Shown here: one piece after another, positions 7,051 to 10,029 of the stretch | Position numbering within the stretch: the stretch's first letter is position 1 | Layout: each line of letters opens with the position of its first letter | Assembly (NCBI GenBank): GCA_023430845.1 | Contig: JAEYYJ010000018.1 | Span: forward strand, 1-10,029 | Reading direction: 5' to 3' | Length of the DNA: 10,029 nt | DNA from: Pseudomonadota bacterium | Lineage (GTDB): Bacteria; Pseudomonadota; Alphaproteobacteria; Rhizobiales; Hyphomicrobiaceae | Made by a program: the position numbers and the translations under genes | Notes under the pieces: generated by a model | Told to the model about the DNA's origin: nothing | The model's database searches: none | What the model saw: only the letters and a program-made list of their open reading frames with translations

Positions 7051-7083
7051 AGAGGGGCGAGCCGCATCTGGCTCGCCCCATCT
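7051..7083 (-). terminator. Intercistronic stem-loop between dctP and dctQ
   Basis: GGGGCGAGCC (7054-7063) and GGCTCGCCCC (7070-7079) form a perfect 10-bp stem around a six-base loop. Flanking AGA/TCT adds three pairs after a bulged A. Read on the minus strand it lies 18 bases after the dctP stop and is followed by TCTTTC, a weak T-rich stretch. It is therefore likely a leaky terminator or 3'-end-protecting hairpin that lets dctP be made in excess over dctQM. Confidence 0.65.
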
Positions 7084-7101
7084 GTCCGAATTACCGCAAC
7101 C

Positions 7102-8211
7102 TCAGTTTGCCTTCGGCGGGAAGTAGTAGTTGGCCATGAACGAATACGGCGGGAAGTAGTGCCGCTTGTAGGGAACGACGATCGAGGCGTACGCCTTCTG
7201 GCTCTCGAGCACCTTCTTGAAGAAGGGGTTCTTCGCCGATTCGTCGGCTGCGATCTTGTCCCAGCCCTTGATGAACTCGAGCAGGATGTCACGCGGCGTT
7301 TGCAGGATCTGGACGCCGTGCTTCTCCTGCATCTCCTTGAGTGCATCGGCGTTCTGGCGCTGCCACTTCGCGTGCCAGATCACGTAGGCCTCGTTGGCGG
7401 CGGACTTGATCCACTCGTGCTCCTGGGGCTTCAGCGTATCCCAGACGTCCTTGTTGAACAGCAGCTCGCCGACTGTCGTGTTCTCGTGCACGCCCGGCGA
7501 ATAGTGGAACTTCCACACGTTATGGAAGCCGAGCCGGAAGTCCTCGACGCCGCCCACCCACTCGGCGCAATCGATCACGCCGCGCTGCGCCGAGGGGATG
7601 ATCTCGCCGCCGGGCATGTTGACGACGGTGAAGCCGAGTTCCTTCCAGACTTCACCGGCAATGCCGGTCTGACGGCACTTCATGCCCTTCATGTCGGCAA
7701 CTGAGGTGATGGGCTTGTTGAACCAGCCGAACGCCTGCGGGCCCGAGGGCAGGACCGAGTAGGCAACGACGTTCATCTTCAGCTCTTTCTGGAAGAACTC
7801 CTGATAGAGATCCCAGCCGCCGCCGAAGTACATCCAGCCCATGAAGTCGGTGTAGTCCATGCCGAACGTGCCGCCGGGACCACCCGTGAACAGTACGGCT
7901 GTCTTGTTCTTGCCGGTCCAGTAGCCGCCCCATGCGTGGGCACCGTCGAGCACCTTCTTGTGCGTCGCATCGAGCACCTCGAAGGCGGGAACAACCTGGC
8001 CAGCAGGCATCGTGTTGACCTTGAGCGTGCCGCCAGACAGCTTGTCGACGCGCTCGGCCCAGTAGGTGAAGTTCTCGTAAAGTGTGAGAGAGGCAGGCCA
8101 CGTGGCCTGCATGTTGAGCGTTCTTGTTTGAGCTTGTGCGGGGCCGCTGAGGGCTACCGCTGCGCCGAGCGCAAGGCTCGTCAAGACGCACTTCGAGCGT
8201 GATGATACCAT
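7102..8211 (-). CDS. dctP: TRAP transporter substrate-binding protein DctP (TakP/FcbT1 type)
   Basis: 369 residues. A signal peptide ends near SGPAQAQ (about 22-28), so the mature protein is periplasmic. It belongs to the DctP branch that includes TakP (2-keto acids) and FcbT1 (chloroaromatic acids): ATWPAS near the start, GGYWTGKNKTAVLFTGGPGG (95-114), then GPQAFGWFN (157-165), MKCRQTGIAGEVWKELG (177-193) and VIDCAEWVGG (212-221). In TakP the keto-acid carboxylate is held by an arginine, and a sodium ion by a Gln, a Glu and the next Trp. Candidate equivalents here are Gln159, Arg180, Glu217 and Trp218, favouring a small carboxylate or 2-oxo acid; this is inference. GGGAGGAA 5 nt before the ATG at 8211 is a strong ribosome site and confirms the start. 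It is the first gene of the dctP-dctQ-dctM operon. Confidence 0.95.
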   Translation of the reverse strand: MVSSRSKCVLTSLALGAAVALSGPAQAQTRTLNMQATWPASLTLYENFTYWAERVDKLSGGTLKVNTMPAGQVVPAFEVLDATHKKVLDGAHAWGGYWTGKNKTAVLFTGGPGGTFGMDYTDFMGWMYFGGGWDLYQEFFQKELKMNVVAYSVLPSGPQAFGWFNKPITSVADMKGMKCRQTGIAGEVWKELGFTVVNMPGGEIIPSAQRGVIDCAEWVGGVEDFRLGFHNVWKFHYSPGVHENTTVGELLFNKDVWDTLKPQEHEWIKSAANEAYVIWHAKWQRQNADALKEMQEKHGVQILQTPRDILLEFIKGWDKIAADESAKNPFFKKVLESQKAYASIVVPYKRHYFPPYSFMANYYFPPKAN

Positions 8212-8262
8212 TAAACTTCCTCCCTTTGGTGGCTTTAAGCCTTTTTATGCGCCATAGAGAGC

Positions 8263-8321
8263 ACGCCTCAGTGCGAGGCGTCAATCGTGTAAATTCGTTG
8301 TTGGTCAAGTGGCGTGACGCC
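8263..8321. promoter_or_regulatory. Pair of inverted repeats with shared half-sites in the dctP/nudC control region
   Basis: ACGCCTC (8263-8269) and GAGGCGT (8275-8281) form a 7-bp inverted repeat with a five-base spacer. GGCGT (8311-8315) and ACGCC (8317-8321) form a second one around a single G. The same ACGCC/GGCGT half-site thus appears four times, with the two centres 44 bases apart, close to four helical turns. The placement between divergent genes suits a regulator binding two sites. The first repeat could instead be a hairpin in the dctP leader. TTGACC (8308-8303) and TTGACG (8284-8279) occur on the minus strand, but neither has a good -10 at 17 bases. Confidence 0.45.
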
Positions 8322-8352
8322 GCAGCTTCCTGCCCGGTTTTGCATCACACCA

Positions 8353-8382
8353 GTTACATTGCGCGCCTTCCGCGCATATGCT
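8353..8382 (+). promoter_or_regulatory. Possible nudC promoter
   Basis: GTTACA (8353-8358) and TATGCT (8377-8382) are 18 bases apart and each matches the sigma-70 consensus at four of six positions. Transcription would begin near 8389, giving a leader of about 22 bases with the ribosome site inside it. The match is modest and may be chance. Confidence 0.3.
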
Positions 8383-8395
8383 CTACCTCGCGCGC

Positions 8396-8403
8396 AGGAG
8401 GGG
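8396..8403 (+). promoter_or_regulatory. Strong ribosome binding site fixing the nudC start
   Basis: AGGAGGGG lies 7 nt before the ATG at 8411. An in-frame ATG at 8378 lies upstream of this site and has none of its own, so 8411 is the better start. Confidence 0.8.
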
Positions 8404-8410
8404 TTTTACC

Positions 8411-9346
8411 ATGCCGACGCCGACCCTTGGGACGACGCAAATTCTGGATCGGGCCAGCGCCAGACGGTCCGACGACGCATGGATGAGCGGGCAGCGCACG
8501 AATGAAGCGTCGCGCTTCATGGTTCTGGTCGATCTGAAGCCCGTGATCGCTCCTGGGCCCGATCGTACGACAAGCGAAATCCGATGGCTGAGCACGCGAG
8601 AGGTGCAGGCGCTCGCTCTCCCCGTGGACGACGCTCTCTTCCTCGGGGTCGATGCGGGTGGCCGCGGTCATTTCGCGATCTCGATCACCGATCATCTGGC
8701 TCGCGCGACGCCTGGTGCCGTTCAATACTTCCGCCCTGCCGTCGACCTCCGGACGCTCGCCATGCAGGGCGCTCTCACATCCGAGGATCAATCGCTGGCG
8801 GGACAGGCGCGCGCGCTTGGTCAGTGGCATGAAAATGCGCGCTGCTGTGGTAAGTGCGGCTCGGCGACACGCCTCAAGGATGGCGGTTGGCGGCGGAAGT
8901 GCTGGGCGTGCGGCACGGAATGGTTTCCGCGCACGGATCCCGTCGTGATCATGCTCGTCACGGATGGCGATCGTTGCATCCTCGCGCACGAGCACCGCTA
9001 TGTCGCCAACATGTATTCAACGCTCGCGGGCTTCATCGAGCACGGCGAGGACATTGAGCACGCCGTGCGCCGCGAGGTCGGCGAGGAGACCGGCATTCGC
9101 GTCGGCAAGGTCGAGTATCATGCCAGTCAGCCATGGCCTTTTCCGCACTCGCTGATGATCGGCTGCATTGCCCATGCCGAGACGACCGATCTGAAGGTCG
9201 ACACGACCGAGCTCGCTGATGCCCGCTGGTTCTCGCGCGAAGAAGTTTGCGCCATGCTGGAGAGCCGCCATCCGGATGGCCTCACCGCACCCGGCCGCCA
9301 TGCGATTGCCAATATCCTGTTGCGCCACTTCGTCGGTGAAAGCTGA
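8411..9346 (+). CDS. nudC: NAD(+) diphosphatase (NADH pyrophosphatase)
   Basis: 311 residues in the full NudC layout. An N-terminal domain (1-140) is followed by a zinc ribbon, CGKCG (146-150) with CWACG (164-168). Then comes the catalytic Nudix domain, whose box G-x5-E-x7-REVGEETGI spans 207-229, with Glu222, Glu225 and Glu226 as metal ligands. The NudC-specific SQPWPFPHS (239-247), which separates NADH hydrolases from other Nudix enzymes, is intact. The enzyme cleaves NAD(H) to NMN(H) and AMP, and in E. coli also removes NAD caps from RNA; it acts in the cytoplasm as a dimer. Length exceeds E. coli NudC (257) but fits the longer alphaproteobacterial forms. It is divergent from dctP and has no obvious functional link to its neighbours. 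Confidence 0.96.
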   Translation: MPTPTLGTTQILDRASARRSDDAWMSGQRTNEASRFMVLVDLKPVIAPGPDRTTSEIRWLSTREVQALALPVDDALFLGVDAGGRGHFAISITDHLARATPGAVQYFRPAVDLRTLAMQGALTSEDQSLAGQARALGQWHENARCCGKCGSATRLKDGGWRRKCWACGTEWFPRTDPVVIMLVTDGDRCILAHEHRYVANMYSTLAGFIEHGEDIEHAVRREVGEETGIRVGKVEYHASQPWPFPHSLMIGCIAHAETTDLKVDTTELADARWFSREEVCAMLESRHPDGLTAPGRHAIANILLRHFVGES

Positions 9347-9368
9347 GGTGCACTACTGAGCGGGTTGC

Positions 9369-9391
9369 TGCGGCGCGGAACGCCGCGCGCA
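9369..9391 (+). other. GC-rich stem-loop between nudC and the PTPS-like gene
   Basis: GCGCGG (9373-9378) pairs with CCGCGC (9383-9388) around AACG. TGC (9369-9371) and GCA (9389-9391) extend the stem after one bulged G. It starts 23 bases past the nudC stop. There is no T-run, so termination is uncertain. Confidence 0.4.
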
Positions 9392-9433
9392 CGATCCGCG
9401 TTCAACTTTGTCAGCCTGGAATGGAGTCGCACG

Positions 9434-9832
9434 ATGTATGCCGTCGAAGTGCGCGATCGCATCATGATCGCCCACAGCCTGCCCGATCCTTTCTTCGGAC
9501 CGGCCCAACACATGCACGGTGCGACTTTTGTCGTCGACGTTGCATTCTATCGCGAAGAGCTCACGGCGCAGAATGTGGTCGTCGATATCGGCGCCGCGCT
9601 CGATGTGCTCGGCAAGACGCTTAAGCCCCTCGCCTACAAGAACCTCGACGAGATCGCAGCGTTCAAGGGCAAGCTGACGACGACCGAGTTTCTCTGCCGG
9701 CACATTTTCGATGCCGTCGTCGCGGCGGCGAAGTCCGGCGCGCTCGGTGCCGATGGCAAGGGCCTCGCAAAGGTTCGCGTCACGCTGCACGAGACCGACC
9801 TCGCACGGGCATGGTTCGAAGGCCCCGTATGA
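9434..9832 (+). CDS. Divergent 6-pyruvoyl-tetrahydropterin synthase / QueD-fold protein
   Basis: 132 residues with the T-fold pattern of the QueD/PTPS family: MIAHSLPD (11-18, for AAHRLP), QHMHGATFVVDV (25-36, for RLHGHSF), VVVDIGAALDVL (48-59, for xIIDFAELK), LAYKNLDEI (66-74, for LDHHYLND), TTTEFLCRHIFDAV (82-95) and VRVTLHETDLARAWF (114-128). His14 and His28 match two zinc ligands and Glu120 the pterin-anchoring Glu. The third zinc His is Ala30, the catalytic Cys is Ala24, and the Asp-His pair is Ala67-Tyr68, so normal QueD or PTPS chemistry is unlikely. GGAG 7 nt before the ATG at 9434 sets the start; an upstream ATG at 9365 has no such support. It is followed by a glycosyltransferase gene on the same strand. 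The fold is confident; the reaction is unknown. Confidence 0.85.
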   Translation: MYAVEVRDRIMIAHSLPDPFFGPAQHMHGATFVVDVAFYREELTAQNVVVDIGAALDVLGKTLKPLAYKNLDEIAAFKGKLTTTEFLCRHIFDAVVAAAKSGALGADGKGLAKVRVTLHETDLARAWFEGPV

Positions 9833-9881
9833 GTGATCGAGTTTGAGCGCATCAAGTCGAGCGGAGCGGTCGGCTGAGACC

Positions 9882-10029
9882 ATGGTCACGGCAGTTTTTG
9901 CTATTCCCGGAGACATCACGCTGCCGACCGGTGGCTATGCCTATGATCGGGAGGTGCTGGCGCGCCTGCCGGCAACCGGCATCGAGATCGCGCATCTCGC
10001 ACTTCCGGGCGGTTATCCCGATCCATCCG
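9882..10029 (+). CDS. Probable family-4-like glycosyltransferase, N-terminus only (partial)
   Basis: An ATG at 9882 opens a frame that runs off the window after 49 codons. The start reads MVTAVFAIPGDITLPTGGYA, followed by YDREVLARLPATGIEIAHLA. A first strand ending in a Gly-rich loop, then TGGYxYDR and a helix, is the nucleotide-sugar transferase N-domain pattern seen at the start of GT-B/GT4-type enzymes that sit beside PTPS-like genes. The ribosome site is weak (GCTGAGACC before the ATG); a TTG at 9843 is a possible earlier start. The gap to the PTPS-like stop is 49 bases, so the two are likely cotranscribed. The call rests on about 20 informative residues. Confidence 0.6.
   Translation, partial: MVTAVFAIPGDITLPTGGYAYDREVLARLPATGIEIAHLALPGGYPDPS

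Noticed and set aside
8231..8246. GGCTT-T-AAGCC followed by TTTTT, looking like a small plus-strand terminator
   Set aside because: The 5-bp stem with a one-base centre cannot form a stable hairpin, and no plus-strand gene ends nearby.
8354..9328. Minus-strand frames opposite nudC
   Set aside because: NudC has an intact zinc ribbon, Nudix box and SQPWPF motif on the plus strand; the opposite frames have no recognisable domain.
9833..9877. Tiny open frames after the PTPS-like stop, including an ATGA overlap at 9829
   Set aside because: They end within a few codons and do not join the glycosyltransferase frame.
1..10029. CRISPR arrays, tRNA or rRNA genes, insertion-sequence ends, phage or defence genes
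   Set aside because: I looked for direct-repeat arrays, cloverleaf-like sequences and transposase motifs and found none; every long open stretch is explained by the listed genes.

Overview
The window reads as an ordinary chromosomal stretch of a GC-rich alphaproteobacterium, probably in the Hyphomicrobiales (Rhizobiales) and related to Hyphomicrobium, Rhodoplanes or Bradyrhizobium. That placement is inference. It rests on high GC codon use, a complete DctP-DctQ-DctM TRAP transporter, a CCCTCTCCCCG-type dispersed palindrome, and the protein families present. There are no insertion sequences, phage genes, tRNAs, rRNAs or CRISPR arrays. Genes are tightly packed; the longest gap is about 200 bases.

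Layout. (1) 1-276: the tail of an ABC-transporter ATPase of the MalK/UgpC type, ending at a palindromic terminator shared with the convergent gene. (2) 336-1598, minus strand: a probable two-gene operon, a YdjA-type nitroreductase followed by a flavin-reductase-like FMN protein. (3) 1693-4905, plus strand: two exported proteins of unknown function. The first has a von Willebrand A (VWA) domain with an intact metal site followed by five copies of a roughly 80-residue beta module. The second has a signal peptide and three copies of the same module. A strong hairpin ends the pair. (4) 8211-4993, minus strand: a TRAP operon, dctP (keto-acid/FcbT1 type), dctQ and dctM, with a 10-bp stem-loop between dctP and dctQ and an ATGA overlap between dctQ and dctM. 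(5) 8411-9346, plus: NADH pyrophosphatase NudC, divergent from dctP across a 199-base region with two inverted repeats that share ACGCC/GGCGT half-sites. (6) 9434-10029, plus: a small QueD/PTPS-fold protein lacking the family's catalytic residues, then the start of a family-4-like glycosyltransferase.

How the genes relate. The TRAP genes form one periplasm-to-cytoplasm uptake system. The two module proteins probably work together outside the cytoplasmic membrane. The PTPS-like/glycosyltransferase pair may belong to an uncharacterised, possibly glycosylated-pterin, pathway that continues beyond the window. The most interesting parts are the VWA/module pair and the degenerate PTPS homologue. 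The others are recognisable housekeeping or transport genes.
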